Below are positions 9,190-19,872 of a DNA stretch of 64,000 nucleotides, piece by piece. Position 1 is the first letter of the stretch, and each line of letters starts with the position of its first letter. The notes beneath the pieces were generated by a model. It had not been told where the DNA came from and ran no database searches. It worked only from the letters and a program-made list of their open reading frames with translations. The stretch lies in assembly GCF_022179725.1 (NCBI RefSeq), contig NZ_BPRC01000006.1, positions 186,001 to 250,000 on the forward strand, read 5' to 3'. Made by a program: the position numbers and the translations under genes. This stretch comes from Methylorubrum aminovorans (GTDB lineage: Bacteria > Pseudomonadota > Alphaproteobacteria > Rhizobiales > Beijerinckiaceae).

Positions 9190-10169
9190 CGGCCCCCCAC
9201 GGGGTGGTTCATCGGCGAGTTTGGTGGATCGAGGAGCGTGACAGCTGGGTCTTGGCGTGGTGGGTTTGGCCTCGCAAATCGGGGTATGACTCAGCTCTTC
9301 CCTCTGCCTAGCTGCCGCCTCGTGCGTGTCGTGCGGCACGGCCCCACCGCGATCACCCTCCTCGCCGAAGCGAAGCGCGATTACGCCCGCTGCCCGACAT
9401 GTCGGGCGGTCAGCGCCTCGGTCCATAGCCGGTATCGGCGACGACCCGCCAATCTGCCGGCCAGCGGCGAGGCCATCCGGCTGCAGTTTGAGGTTCGGCG
9501 CTTCTACTGCCGCGACCCAGCCTGCCACCGCAAAACTTTTGCCGAGCGCTTCCCGAAGCTGCTCGCCCGCCATGCCCAACGCACCCGCCGGCTGGCTGCG
9601 GCACAGGCCCGGACCGGTCTCGCACTTGGTGGGTAGCCCGCCGCCCGCTTGCTCACTCACCTGGCCATGCCGTCCAGTGCCACGACCCTGTTGCGGACGA
9701 TCCGGAGAATGCCGTTGCCGAAGCCACCTGGACCTTGCGTCGTCGGCATTGATGACTGGGCGCTGCGCAAGGGGCGGACCTACGGCACCGTCGTCGTCGA
9801 TCTCGAACGCCGACGACCTCTCGACCTGCTGCCCGACCGCTCGGCCGAGACGTGGGCCGCATGGCTCCGCCGCGAGCCGCAGATCCGGCTCGTGGCGCGC
9901 GATCGTTCGACCGAGTACGCCCGCAGCACCACGCTGGGCGCGCCGACGGCCGTGCAGGTCGCCGACCGCTGGCATCTCCTGCTCAACACCCGCCAGATGA
10001 TCGAGCGCTGGCTCGCCCGTGTCCACCCACGCCTGAAGCTGTTGCCGGCGACCACGGCGCCAGCGCCCTCGACCCAGCGCATCAGAGCCTATCCGCGTGC
10101 ACCCGCCGAAATGCTTGCACGCGCCGCGGTGGTCGATCGGTGGGAGGAACTCTACCACGATGCGTCGCC
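9190..10169 (+). mobile_element. ISL3-family insertion sequence, copy 2 (truncated)
   Basis: This segment appears identical to 2162-3141, including the left terminal repeat and the first half of the transposase. It stops abruptly at 10169, where unrelated sequence begins, so the right half and right inverted repeat are missing. Together with copy 1, in the same orientation, it encloses the CDP-sugar operon (4256-8863). Confidence 0.85.
9286..10169 (+). pseudogene. ISL3 transposase, 5' part only
   Basis: The reading frame begins with the same MTQLFPLPSCRLVRVV N-terminus as copy 1. It has the same in-frame TAG (9634-9636), continues through VVGIDDWALRKG and is cut off after about two thirds of the DDE region at EELYHDAS. 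The 287 bp that follow, up to rfbB, carry no recognisable gene. Confidence 0.8.
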
Positions 10170-10456
10170 AGCTTTATCGCCGCCAACGCCCTCAACATCC
10201 CGCCTGAAATCGATACCTCAAACAGTCTGCATCCCTAGGGTTGTCCATAGCGCATCGCTCCGGATAAGCGATTCTGGCAGGCTTGATACGCTGCCATCAC
10301 GATCATCGCATCACCGGATCTGCCGCATAACCTCGCCGAGAACATTTGCGGAGCGTGTTGATCCTCAGCCCGTTTTCGCATAGCCGCAACGCATCCGGTC
10401 ATTTACGGCCTAGAGGACAGTGATGGCCGGTCCAAGATCGAGAGAGCAGGGTCAGC

Positions 10457-11515
10457 ATGCGCATTCTGGTGACGGGTGGCTGTGGCTTCATCGGCTCCGC
10501 TCTGGTGCTGCATCTGGTGCAGGATATCGGCCACGAGGTGCTCACCCTCGATGCCATGACCTACGCGGCCAATCCGATCTCGCTGCAGCCGCTGGCGGAC
10601 GACCCTCGACACCGCCTGGAGCAGGCCGACATCTGCGATCCGGCCAGCGTCCACGCCCTCTACGCCGATTTCAGGCCCGAGGCGGTGATGCATCTGGCTG
10701 CCGAGAGCCATGTCGATCGCTCGATCACCGATCCGGGTGCCTTCGTGCGCACCAACGTGATCGGCACCCAGGTGATGCTCGACGGCGCCCGCACCCACTG
10801 GGAGAGCCTCTCCGGTGAAGCCAAGGCGACGTTCCGCTTCCTCCATGTCTCGACCGACGAAGTCTACGGCTCGCTGCCGCCGGACGCCTTCTTCACGGAG
10901 GAGAGCCGCTACGATCCGCGCTCGCCCTACTCGGCCTCGAAGGCGGCCTCCGACCATCTCGCCCGCGCCTGGCACGAGACCTACGGCCTGCCGGTCCTGG
11001 TGACGAACTGCTCGAACAACTACGGCCCGCGCCACTTCCCCGAGAAGCTGATCCCACTGATGATCCTGGCGGCGCTGGAAGGAAAGCCGCTGCCGGTCTA
11101 CGGCGACGGCCTGAACGAGCGCGACTGGATCCATGTCGAGGACCATGCCCGCGGCCTCGTCGCGGTGCTGGAGCGCGGCCGGCTCGGTGAGACCTACCTG
11201 CTCGGCGGGCGCTCGGTGCGAAACAACCTTGAGGTCGTGAAGGGGCTCTGCGCCGCCTTCGACCGGCTCCGGCCCGAGAACGGCCCGCACGAGCGCCTGA
11301 TCACCTTCGTCGCCGACCGGCCCGGCCACGACCGCCGCTACGCGATCGACCCCGGCAAAGCGGAGGCCGAGGTCGGCTGGCGGCCGACCAAAGTGTTCGA
11401 GGAGGCGCTGACGGAGACCGTGCGCTGGTACCTCGACAACGAGGCGTGGTGGCGCCCGATCCGCGAGGGCCGCTATTCCGGCGAGCGCCTCGGCCTCGCG
11501 GGCAAGAGCGCCTGA
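10457..11515 (+). CDS. rfbB: dTDP-glucose 4,6-dehydratase
   Basis: A 352-residue extended SDR with every RfbB signature: MRILVTGGCGFIGSA at the N-terminus, HLAAESHVDRSI, the catalytic STDEVYG (Thr-Asp-Glu) and YSASKAASDH (Tyr/Lys), NNYGPRHFPEKLIP, and ADRPGHDRRYAID near the C-terminus. It converts dTDP-glucose to dTDP-4-keto-6-deoxyglucose, the second step of dTDP-L-rhamnose synthesis. ATG 10457 begins directly at the dinucleotide fold. The downstream rfbD starts two bases after its stop and rfbA follows, so this is one operon. Its G+C is chromosomal, unlike the AT-rich glycosyltransferase genes after it. Confidence 0.95.
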   Translation: MRILVTGGCGFIGSALVLHLVQDIGHEVLTLDAMTYAANPISLQPLADDPRHRLEQADICDPASVHALYADFRPEAVMHLAAESHVDRSITDPGAFVRTNVIGTQVMLDGARTHWESLSGEAKATFRFLHVSTDEVYGSLPPDAFFTEESRYDPRSPYSASKAASDHLARAWHETYGLPVLVTNCSNNYGPRHFPEKLIPLMILAALEGKPLPVYGDGLNERDWIHVEDHARGLVAVLERGRLGETYLLGGRSVRNNLEVVKGLCAAFDRLRPENGPHERLITFVADRPGHDRRYAIDPGKAEAEVGWRPTKVFEEALTETVRWYLDNEAWWRPIREGRYSGERLGLAGKSA

Positions 11516-11517
11516 GC

Positions 11518-12044
11518 ATGGATATCCTGATCCTCGGCGGGGCCGGTCAGGTCGGCACGCAACTTCAAGCCTTTCCCTGGCCCGACCGCCAGAGCCTCGA
11601 CATCACCGACGAGGCGACTGTCGCCGCCGCACTCGATGCGGGCAGCTACCCGGCGGTGATCAACACGGCGGCCTACACCGCCGTCGCTAAGACCGAGGGC
11701 GAGGTCGTGGCAGCATGGCTGCTCAACGCGTTGGCCCCGGCCATTCTGGCCGCCGAGACGAAGCGGAGGGGCATCCCGCTCGTCCATGTCTCGACCGAGA
11801 TAGCGCGACAACATGATGCGACTTCCTCCGCGCCATCGTCGCGGGCTCGGCCCGGCGCGGCGGGCGCATCGTGCCGGTCGAGGGCATCCCGACCTCAGCC
11901 TACCCGACGCCGGCCCGGCGTCCGATGAACTCGCGCCTCTCCACCCAGAGCCTGACCGACGCCTACGGCATCGCGCCCCGCCCCTGGGAGCAGGCGCTCG
12001 ACGACATCCTCGACCGGCTGGTCGGGCCGGTCCGCTCCCACTGA
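11518..12044 (+). pseudogene. rfbD: dTDP-4-dehydrorhamnose reductase with an internal deletion
   Basis: The first part is clearly RfbD: MDILILGGAGQVGTQLQ, then INTAAYTAVAKTEGE and LVHVSTE. The end is also RfbD (DFLRAIVAGSARRGG, then TSAYPTPARRPMNSRLST, finishing at TGA 12042), but in another frame. Between them, near 11803-11820, roughly 130-150 codons are missing. These include the catalytic Tyr-x-x-x-Lys and the substrate pocket of an enzyme normally near 290-300 residues. The gene cannot make an active reductase. Position between rfbB and rfbA confirms its identity. An intact copy elsewhere in the genome would be needed for rhamnose synthesis. Confidence 0.85.
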
Positions 12045-12060
12045 TCAGGACGTGTTTCGC

Positions 12061-12942
12061 ATGAAGGGCATCGTGCTCGCCGGCGGCTCCGGCACAAGGC
12101 TCCACCCGGCCACGCTGGCGATCAACAAGCAGCTGCTGCCGGTCTACGACAAGCCGATGATCTACTATCCGATCTCGGTGCTGATGCTCGCCGGCATCCG
12201 CGAGATCCTGATCATCTCCTCGCCTGAGCACCTCGGCAACTACCAGCGCCTGCTCGGCACCGGCGAGCAGTTCGGCCTAACTTTCTCCTACGCGGTGCAG
12301 CCGCGGCCCGAGGGGCTGGCCCAGGCCTTCATCATCGGCCGCGACTTCGTCGGCACCGACGACGTGGCGCTGGTGCTCGGTGACAACCTGTTCTTCGGCA
12401 ACGGCATGAGCGACCTGCTCGCCAAGGCTCGCGCCCGCAAGAGCGGGGCGACGGTGTTCGCCTACCACGTCGATCATCCGGAGGCCTACGGCGTCGTCAC
12501 CCTCGACGAGACCGGCCGGCCCCTGCGGCTGGTGGAGAAGCCCAAGACGCCAGAGAGCCCCTGGGCGGTGACGGGCCTGTACTTCTACGACAATGGGGTG
12601 CTCGACATCGCCGCCGAGGTGAAGCCCTCGGAGCGGGGCGAGCTCGAGATCACCTCCGTCAACCAAGCCTATCTCGAGCGCGGTCAGCTCCATGTCGAGC
12701 GGATGAGCCGCGGCTACGCGTGGCTCGATACCGGCACGCATGACAGCTTGCTGGAAGCGGGCGAGTTCGTGCGGGTGTTGCAGCGCCGGCAGGGGCTTCA
12801 GGTCGCCTGCCTCGAAGAGATCGCCTACCTGCAGGGCTTCATCGGCCGCGAGCAGTTGCTGGCGCGCGGCGAGCTATTCGCCAAGACCGGCTACGGCCAG
12901 AACCTGCTGCGCCTTGCCAGCGGGAGACACCGCGCCGACTAG
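12061..12942 (+). CDS. rfbA: Glucose-1-phosphate thymidylyltransferase
   Basis: A 293-residue nucleotidyltransferase with the RfbA sequence pattern: [20 protein letters not shown], the motif [46 protein letters not shown] and [13 protein letters not shown]. It joins dTTP and glucose-1-phosphate to give dTDP-glucose for RfbB. ATG 12061 starts at the family's usual first residue. It is the last gene of the rfbB-rfbD-rfbA operon. It looks intact, so this operon could still make dTDP-4-keto-6-deoxyglucose but not finish rhamnose by itself. Confidence 0.95.
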   Translation: MKGIVLAGGSGTRLHPATLAINKQLLPVYDKPMIYYPISVLMLAGIREILIISSPEHLGNYQRLLGTGEQFGLTFSYAVQPRPEGLAQAFIIGRDFVGTDDVALVLGDNLFFGNGMSDLLAKARARKSGATVFAYHVDHPEAYGVVTLDETGRPLRLVEKPKTPESPWAVTGLYFYDNGVLDIAAEVKPSERGELEITSVNQAYLERGQLHVERMSRGYAWLDTGTHDSLLEAGEFVRVLQRRQGLQVACLEEIAYLQGFIGREQLLARGELFAKTGYGQNLLRLASGRHRAD

Positions 12943-12988
12943 AGTTTTATTGGCCTAACGGCGTTGAAGCCAACGTAGACGCAGCAAA

Positions 12989-15721
12989 ATGCAAATTTTT
13001 GTTGCGGTATACCGCAATATCATCAGCAAATACCAGGAGCATATCGTGAATTATTTGAGGCGGATCAGAGATAGGAAAAACTCTAAAGAGCTCTACAGAA
13101 GTATTTTTGACGAATCATGGTATGCTGATACCTACCTCAGCAGCACAACGAGCAAGACCGACCCATTCAGACATTTTATCACTCACGGCATCAGTCAAGG
13201 ACTAAATCCCTGCGAATTCTTTGATAGCCAATGGTACCTGTCTAATTACGCTGACGTTGCAGAAGAGCGTATAAGTCCTATCACACATTATATGCTACAT
13301 GGAGCTGTAGAAGGTCGAGATCCCGGCCCTAACTTCTCGACCAGATGGTATTTGAGTGAGTATAAAGACGTCAGAGAATCTGGTATGAATCCTCTAAGTC
13401 ATTACATTTCGCATGGACGGAACGAAAATAGGAAGCGTCACGAGCATCAAGTTTTAATGGGTGAAATTGAGCGAGTTGTCGAATTTCTCGGGAGAAGGGA
13501 AAGCTGCGATGCACAAGTCAAAATATTCATGATGCAGCACCAGCTGAAACCAAATCACCTTCCGTTTGGTTATACAGCAATGGGGAGTGATCCACAGCTT
13601 GTAATCAAAAAATTTATTCCAGCCGGGTTCTTTAAAATAAAAATGCGTTTAACCTATAACAATATACTGGAGCAGTTCGCAGACCAGAGTTCGCTAGAAA
13701 TTTTTATTGGAGACAAGTACGGATTTCGTAGCGAAAATTCTTGGAAGTATCATATAGTAAATAATGTATGCATAGTTGATGACGTCTTGTTCAACCCATA
13801 CAACATAGAGCACATACGTCTTGACCCGATTGATACGAAAGGTTCCTTCCAAATCGAGTATGTTGAAATTTATTCAATGGATGTCTTTGAGGCGATAGCC
13901 GATTTAACGGAAAAGTACCGGAAAAAATCAAATCAGGACTATGCACAATCTTTACCCAGGCACAAACTAGTTTCATCGCAAGATATTACTAAGTTTGTGC
14001 GCCATTGTTCTAATTGCGAGCTCGATAGCGCGCAATTCTACGAAAATTGGATCGAAAAGCGGAAAATTACCGATAATGATCGTAAATTAATTCAATCTAC
14101 CATTGACGAATTTCCTATTTGTCCGAAAATTTCAGTCATTATGCCAGTCTTCAAATCTAATATATACTTTCTTGACCGAGCAATTGAGTCGATCGTTGTG
14201 CAGATGTACAGCAATTGGGAGCTCGTCATTGTAGACGATGGATCCAACTCCGAGGATTTGAATCGAGCATTGCTCAGCTGGAGAGAAAAGGATGAGCGCA
14301 TAAAAGTAGTGATTGAGCAAAATAATGGCGGCATCGCTCGTGCCAGCAATATCGCATTGAAACTGTGTGAAGGCGAATTCATTGCCCTTGTCGACCATGA
14401 TGATGAAATTGCACCGCATGCTTTCTTCGCTGTTGCTCAGGCAATAAACCATAATCCCCAAGCGGATATGATATATTCAGATGAAGACAAAATTGATCTG
14501 AAAAATATAAGATCGAACCCGTTCTTCAAGCCTGATTGGTCGCCTGAGTATTTTCTTTCCTGTATGTACACATGTCATCTAGGCGTGTATCGGAGAGCCT
14601 TAGTCGACGAGGTGGGGGGGTTCAGGTCAGACTTCGATTTTGCGCAGGATTATGATCTTGCTTTGCGCGTAAGTTCGCGTAGCCGGAAAATCGTCCATAT
14701 CCCTGATGTTCTTTATCATTGGAGGACACTGGAGTCCTCCACAGCAAGCTCAGCAGATGCTAAGCCGACTGCTGCCTTGGCCGCTCAGCGTGCGGTACAA
14801 TCTGCAATCGATTCACAGGACTTCAAGGGGACCGTTATCGAAGGACCGTTTCCTGGTTCACACCGGATTAAAGGATCTTCGTCAGATAAAGCAAAGATTA
14901 GTATTGTTATACCCACCGCGGCTCGTAGAATCGAGGCAGGCGAAGAGCGTTGGTATCTTCTTGACTTGTTAAAATCGATTTCAAAAACTGAGTATCTTAA
15001 TTACGAGCTCGTCATTGTACACAATGGTGATATTGAGTCTGACCTGCAGAGTGAGCTGGAAGAATTTAAGATAACATACGTTCACTACGATGCTCATGAG
15101 TTTAATATCGCAGCCAAAATTAATTTAGGAGTCGAGCATGCGACTGGAGAGTATATTGTCCTACTAAATGACGACATGACTATTATAAGTTCTGATTGGC
15201 TTGGGGAAATGCTGCTGTGGTTAAAGCGCCCTGGCGTTGCAGGAGTCGGAGCAAAACTATTATTTCCTGATAATACGATCCAGCATGCTGGCGTGGTTCT
15301 TTTGGGCCAGGGACCGTCCCACATCTACTACGGGCTGGATCGAAAAGAACTTGGACTTGCTGGAAGCGCTGCGTTGGTAAGGAATTATTCCGCAGTGACT
15401 GGTGCGTGTCTGATGGTGAGAAAATCGGACTACATCGCGATCGGAGGGTTCGATACAGCCTTTAGAATCAACTATAATGATGTCGATTTTTGTCTTCGGT
15501 TGATTGAATTGGGGCGGATTGTCTACACTCCGTACGCTGAAATATATCATTATGAGTCTGTAAGCAAGGGCGAGAATCCAGTTGGAGACTTCGATTTATT
15601 TAATGAAAGGTGGTCAAAAGTTGTTGGATCCGACCCTTTTTACAATGTCAATTTGTCTCAGCGGTCAAATGTTAATGAAATTACATCCAGGCCAAAGACT
15701 TTTGCGGAGACGTATTTTTAA
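12989..15721 (+). CDS. Large glycosyltransferase with two GT2 domains
   Basis: This 910-residue protein starts with about 110 residues (40-150) holding three copies of a motif of the form FDxxWYLxxYxDV followed by NPxxHYxxHG, seen at the N-terminus of some polysaccharide glycosyltransferases. A linker follows, then a first GT-A domain from about 379 (KISVIMPVF, IVDDGS, and DHDDE as metal/nucleotide site near 467). A second GT-A domain starts at about 636 (KISIVIPT, LLNDDM near 724, then GGFDTAFRINYNDVDFCLR). Two domains suggest two linkages or alternating polymerisation. Base composition is much more AT-rich than rfbA upstream, so it was probably acquired separately. No membrane segment is seen; it should act at the inner face of the membrane. 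Confidence 0.8.
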   Translation: MQIFVAVYRNIISKYQEHIVNYLRRIRDRKNSKELYRSIFDESWYADTYLSSTTSKTDPFRHFITHGISQGLNPCEFFDSQWYLSNYADVAEERISPITHYMLHGAVEGRDPGPNFSTRWYLSEYKDVRESGMNPLSHYISHGRNENRKRHEHQVLMGEIERVVEFLGRRESCDAQVKIFMMQHQLKPNHLPFGYTAMGSDPQLVIKKFIPAGFFKIKMRLTYNNILEQFADQSSLEIFIGDKYGFRSENSWKYHIVNNVCIVDDVLFNPYNIEHIRLDPIDTKGSFQIEYVEIYSMDVFEAIADLTEKYRKKSNQDYAQSLPRHKLVSSQDITKFVRHCSNCELDSAQFYENWIEKRKITDNDRKLIQSTIDEFPICPKISVIMPVFKSNIYFLDRAIESIVVQMYSNWELVIVDDGSNSEDLNRALLSWREKDERIKVVIEQNNGGIARASNIALKLCEGEFIALVDHDDEIAPHAFFAVAQAINHNPQADMIYSDEDKIDLKNIRSNPFFKPDWSPEYFLSCMYTCHLGVYRRALVDEVGGFRSDFDFAQDYDLALRVSSRSRKIVHIPDVLYHWRTLESSTASSADAKPTAALAAQRAVQSAIDSQDFKGTVIEGPFPGSHRIKGSSSDKAKISIVIPTAARRIEAGEERWYLLDLLKSISKTEYLNYELVIVHNGDIESDLQSELEEFKITYVHYDAHEFNIAAKINLGVEHATGEYIVLLNDDMTIISSDWLGEMLLWLKRPGVAGVGAKLLFPDNTIQHAGVVLLGQGPSHIYYGLDRKELGLAGSAALVRNYSAVTGACLMVRKSDYIAIGGFDTAFRINYNDVDFCLRLIELGRIVYTPYAEIYHYESVSKGENPVGDFDLFNERWSKVVGSDPFYNVNLSQRSNVNEITSRPKTFAETYF

Positions 15722-15935
15722 TATTTGACCAAGTGCTTTGCATCGGTTTTAGATGGGCTCGTGGAAGCGCGAGTCCATCTTAGACAATATTGTCCTCCGA
15801 TAATCATGATCGATCACCGCCAAAAAATCCTAGATAATATCGTACGGACTTTGGAAATCGGGCATCACCTGATCAAATGGTTCTACATCATAGGCCTAAC
15901 AAATTGCTAATTTTGTGTTTCTCCGTGAGGCTACG

Positions 15936-16844
15936 ATGAATAGAAGAGCCAAGCCCGCCTCTCCTAAAGTTTGCGTCTATACTGCCCTCATGGGCGGCTA
16001 TGAAGATTTGAATGAGCAGAAAGTAGCGAATGAATCCCACTTTGACTTTATTTGCTTCACAGACTCAGAGTCCCTCGAAAGCGGGACCTGGGACGTCAAA
16101 TTTATAACTCCATTATTCGACAATGACCCACAAAGAAGTCAGCGTCATATCAAAATAAAACCACAAGTTTACTTAGGTGATTATGATGTAACAATATACA
16201 TAGACAATAGCATTTTATTGCTTCGCGACCCAGTCCATCTGTTGGAGCAATTTGATCTTGAATGCGGACTAATGCTGGCTCCCCATAGTTTTCGCTCCAC
16301 GGTCTTGGACGAGTTTATCGAAGTATCTCGTATCGGTCTTGATGATGTAAGTAGAATCATGGAGCAGATGGGGCATTACTATGTGTCCAGTCCTGGTGTG
16401 ATGATGCAAAAGCCTTTTTGGGGTGGGTTAATTGTTAGAGATAGCAGATCTCGATTAGTTATCGACTTTCAAGAGCGTTGGTTTTCCCATGTCTGTCGCT
16501 ATTCCCGTCGCGATCAGCTTTCTCTCAACTACTGTCTTGATGAGATCGGCATTATACCGCAAGCAATAAATATTGATAATCATTTATCAGATATCCATAG
16601 CTGGCCTAACTCTCGTGGTAGAAAGTCTTTGATAGATAAGCAGAGCGGCTATAATACGGTTGCGCAGATGCTAAATCGCCACACTGCCTATGAGGACAAA
16701 ATCAAATCCTTCGTATCTGATCAAGTCAATATTGGTGCGCTGCAATCTCGGTTGAAAGATGCCCAATCCGAGATCGAAGATCTTGAAATGTTTATTGATT
16801 ACATGCAAGATGAGCTTGATGCAGTGCTGGCGCGACTAAAATAA
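15936..16844 (+). CDS. DUF616-type putative glycosyltransferase
   Basis: A 302-residue protein from ATG 15936, with GAGG eight bases upstream. The N-terminal half reads KVCVYTALMGGYEDL, then DFICFTDSE, KIKPQVYLGDYDVTIYIDNS and YSRRDQLSLNYCL, the pattern of the DUF616/TOD1-type glycosyltransferase-like family that acts in surface glycan assembly. IDNS takes the place of a DxD motif. The last 50 residues form a likely coiled coil (LQSRLKDAQSEIEDLEMFID). It is AT-rich like the preceding gene and separated from it by 214 bp without coding signal. The acceptor and donor are unknown. It could modify the same glycan as its neighbour. Confidence 0.65.
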   Translation: MNRRAKPASPKVCVYTALMGGYEDLNEQKVANESHFDFICFTDSESLESGTWDVKFITPLFDNDPQRSQRHIKIKPQVYLGDYDVTIYIDNSILLLRDPVHLLEQFDLECGLMLAPHSFRSTVLDEFIEVSRIGLDDVSRIMEQMGHYYVSSPGVMMQKPFWGGLIVRDSRSRLVIDFQERWFSHVCRYSRRDQLSLNYCLDEIGIIPQAINIDNHLSDIHSWPNSRGRKSLIDKQSGYNTVAQMLNRHTAYEDKIKSFVSDQVNIGALQSRLKDAQSEIEDLEMFIDYMQDELDAVLARLK

Positions 16845-17027
16845 TTCAATTGCATGTAGGCTCTTTATTTAGATTGATAGATATACGCGCTGTCAGTTTA
16901 ATTTAGTATATCCGTTTCTTGTTTGTGGGATAAGTAGTGCGTTGCTTATAGACACTGTTATGCATTCATCGCCAGTGAAAATATAATTTGAGGGCAAGTC
17001 ATGCCGAGATAACAGTGTGCTCGTCGT

Positions 17028-17120
17028 TCAACGTGCGGAGTAGCGTTCATAGTCTTTGACGAGCCGGCGGAAGCGGGGACCCCAGGGCAAAGGAACGCTC
17101 GGCATGCGCTGATAGCGACC
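17028..17120 (-). pseudogene. IS5-like transposase C-terminal scrap
   Basis: The minus strand reads AERSFALG in one frame, then RFRRLVKDYERYSAR in another before a stop at 17028. This resembles the conserved C-terminal end of IS5-family transposases (ERTFAW, then RRLAKDYE). Only this end is recognisable and it is frameshifted. Sequence from here to 17430 holds no intact gene and looks like mixed IS debris. Confidence 0.35.
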
Positions 17121-17430
17121 CGGATTGAGAATGAGTCGGAAGGTTGCCAAGCGGAGCGCGATTCGGTCTGATGACCGCGTCTCTACCGGCACTGGAGAGC
17201 TGCCATGCCTGAGGTCGGTGCGCGCGCTCAGCTCATGGGCGTGGCGATCGGCCTGTCCAACTAGATCCGCAGCACGCTCGAGACATTCGGCCTGATGGTC
17301 GGCAAGGGAGTGACCTGCCCCCATTCGGTGGCCCGGGTGCGAAGTTACTTCGATTTTCTTTTGGAGTTGCTCCGGTTTGTGGTCCACGGCCTGAACCGCT
17401 CCGGATTTCCCGGAGGCCGTTCGGTCTGGG

Positions 17431-18330
<900 letters not shown>

Positions 18331-18334
<4 letters not shown>

Positions 18335-18657
18335 GTCCGCGACCGGCGGTCGAGCTCCGCCATCGCGAAATAGGCCGACGCCTTCCTCAGGATCTCGTTG
18401 GCTTGGCGCAACTCGCGGTTCTCGCCCTCCAGTGCTTTGATCCGCTCGCGCTCGTCCGTCGTTGGTCCGGGCCGCTGGCCCTGGTCCCGCTCGGCTTGCC
18501 GGACACAGTTTCGCAGCGTCTCGCCCGAACAACCGATCTTGGCTGCGATCGAGCGGATCGCCCCATATTGCGAGCCGTGCTCGCCCTGATGGTCGAACAC
18601 CATCCGGACCGCGCGTTCGCGGACCTCAGGCAAAAAGGGTGTGCTGCGCTTCGTCAT
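18331..18657 (-). CDS. IS3-family transposase OrfA
   Basis: A 108-residue helix-turn-helix protein: MTKRSTPFLPEVRERAVRMV, then YGAIRSIAAKIGCSGETLRN and a leucine-zipper-like C-terminus (RIKALEGENRELRQANEILR) followed by KASAYFAMAELDRR, the standard OrfA ending. It appears intact. Its TGA overlaps the ATG of orfB by four bases. In this family OrfAB is made by -1 frameshifting in such overlaps. Confidence 0.85.
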
Positions 18658-18856
18658 GGCTCCATCCTCTCAAGAGTTGGAGCCTCCTGTCTGTCGAGAT
18701 CGGCCTACTCTAGGCTTGCGAACGGTATCCCGCGGAGCCTCCAGGGTGTCCGAGCCCAGTTCCCGGATCGGGAGCCGTCCGCGTCATGGATCATCAGCCT
18801 GAACAGTTGATCGGGACAGCCTCGGCCGATCGCGCAGGACAGGAGCAGGGATCGTG

Positions 18857-18925
18857 ATGCAGCAGCTCGTCATCGGCCTCGATGTTTCCGAGGACTGGCT
18901 CGACGTTCATCATCCCCTTCTTCAC
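18857..18925 (+). pseudogene. IS110-family transposase N-terminal fragment
   Basis: About 20 residues (MQQLVIGLDVSEDWLDVHHP) match the start of IS110-type transposases, including the first catalytic Asp. The frame then passes without a stop into IS481 sequence (ETIRRAIQHSQ), so one element was inserted into, or fused to, the other. Confidence 0.55.
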
Positions 18926-19867
18926 GGCAGCGCCACGACGACTGAGACGATCCGTCGAGCGATCCAGCATAGTCAAGCGAGCCTGAGGGCGCTCTCGAAG
19001 CGCTATGGGATCAACCCGAAGAGGTCGCCAAGTGGCGCCAGCGGACCTCGGTCGCCGACCAGCGCACCGGTCCAAAGGATCCGCACTCGACGGTGCTGTC
19101 ACCCGAAGACGAAGCGGTGGTGGTCGCCTTTCGGCGTCACACGCTCCTGTCGCTGGACGACTGCCTCTACGCGCTGCAGGCCACGATCCCGCACCTGACC
19201 CGCTCGTCGCTGCATCGCTGCCTGCAGCGCCATGGGATCAGCCGATTGCCGGAGGTCGACGGCGACAAACCCAAGCGGTCGCGCTTCAAGGCCTATCCGC
19301 TCGGCTACTTCCATATCGATCTGGCCGAGGTTCACACGGCCGAAGACCGGCTCTACCTGCTCGTCGCCATCGATCGTACGACCAAGTTCGCCTTCGTGAA
19401 ATTGCACGAGAAGGCGACGCGGCGACTTCCTACGGCATCTCATCGAGGCCGTGCCCTACAAGGTGCACACGGTGCTCACTTCACCACGCCGGGCAACGTC
19501 GCTTCAGCTGCCTCCATCATCAGGGAAGCGATTGCAGCCGGCGAGACATTCCGGGCCCACAGCTTCGAGTCCGCTTGCGCCCGAAACGATATCGATCATC
19601 GCCTGACAAAGCCGCGTCACCCCTGGACCAATGGTCAAGTCGAGCGAATGAACCGCACGATCAAGGACGCCACGGTCAAGCGCTATCACTACGACAGCCA
19701 CGAGAAACTCCGCGCTCACCTGGGCGACTTCGTCAGTGCCTACAACTTTGGCCGCCGCCTGAAGACCCTGCGCGGTCTCACGCCCTACGAGGCCATCTGC
19801 AAAGCATGGTCCGCCGAGCCCGGTCGCTTCAGGTCAAACCCGCTCCACCAAATGCCGGGACCAAACA
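18926..19867 (+). mobile_element. IS481-family insertion sequence, left end missing
   Basis: The right terminus is marked by the inverted copy of TGTTTGGTCCCGGCATTTGG ending at 19867. The matching left terminus is not found next to the IS110 fragment where the transposase begins. A solo copy of that terminus lies 10 kb away at 9137. The element is therefore incomplete or rearranged. Confidence 0.65.
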
Positions 19868-19872
19868 TCTAG
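18935..19872 (+). pseudogene. IS481-family transposase, broken
   Basis: The N-terminal helix-turn-helix (ETIRRAIQHSQASLRALSKR) leads into HSTVLSPEDEAVVVAFRRHT, LTRSSLHRCLQRHGISRL, the integrase core FHIDLAEVHTAEDRLYLLVA and the C-terminal catalytic Glu region HPWTNGQVERMNRTIKDATV. One base is lost near 19020, after GINPK. Near 19415-19485 the frame shifts, and the segment that should hold the second catalytic Asp (TDNGTHF) is deleted. The transposase cannot be active. The tail runs to TAG 19872, just outside the terminal repeat. Confidence 0.8.

Noticed and set aside
15725..15910. 61-residue frame between the two glycosyltransferase-type genes
   Set aside because: No usable ribosome-binding site (TTG-type start) and no recognisable pattern; treated as spacer.
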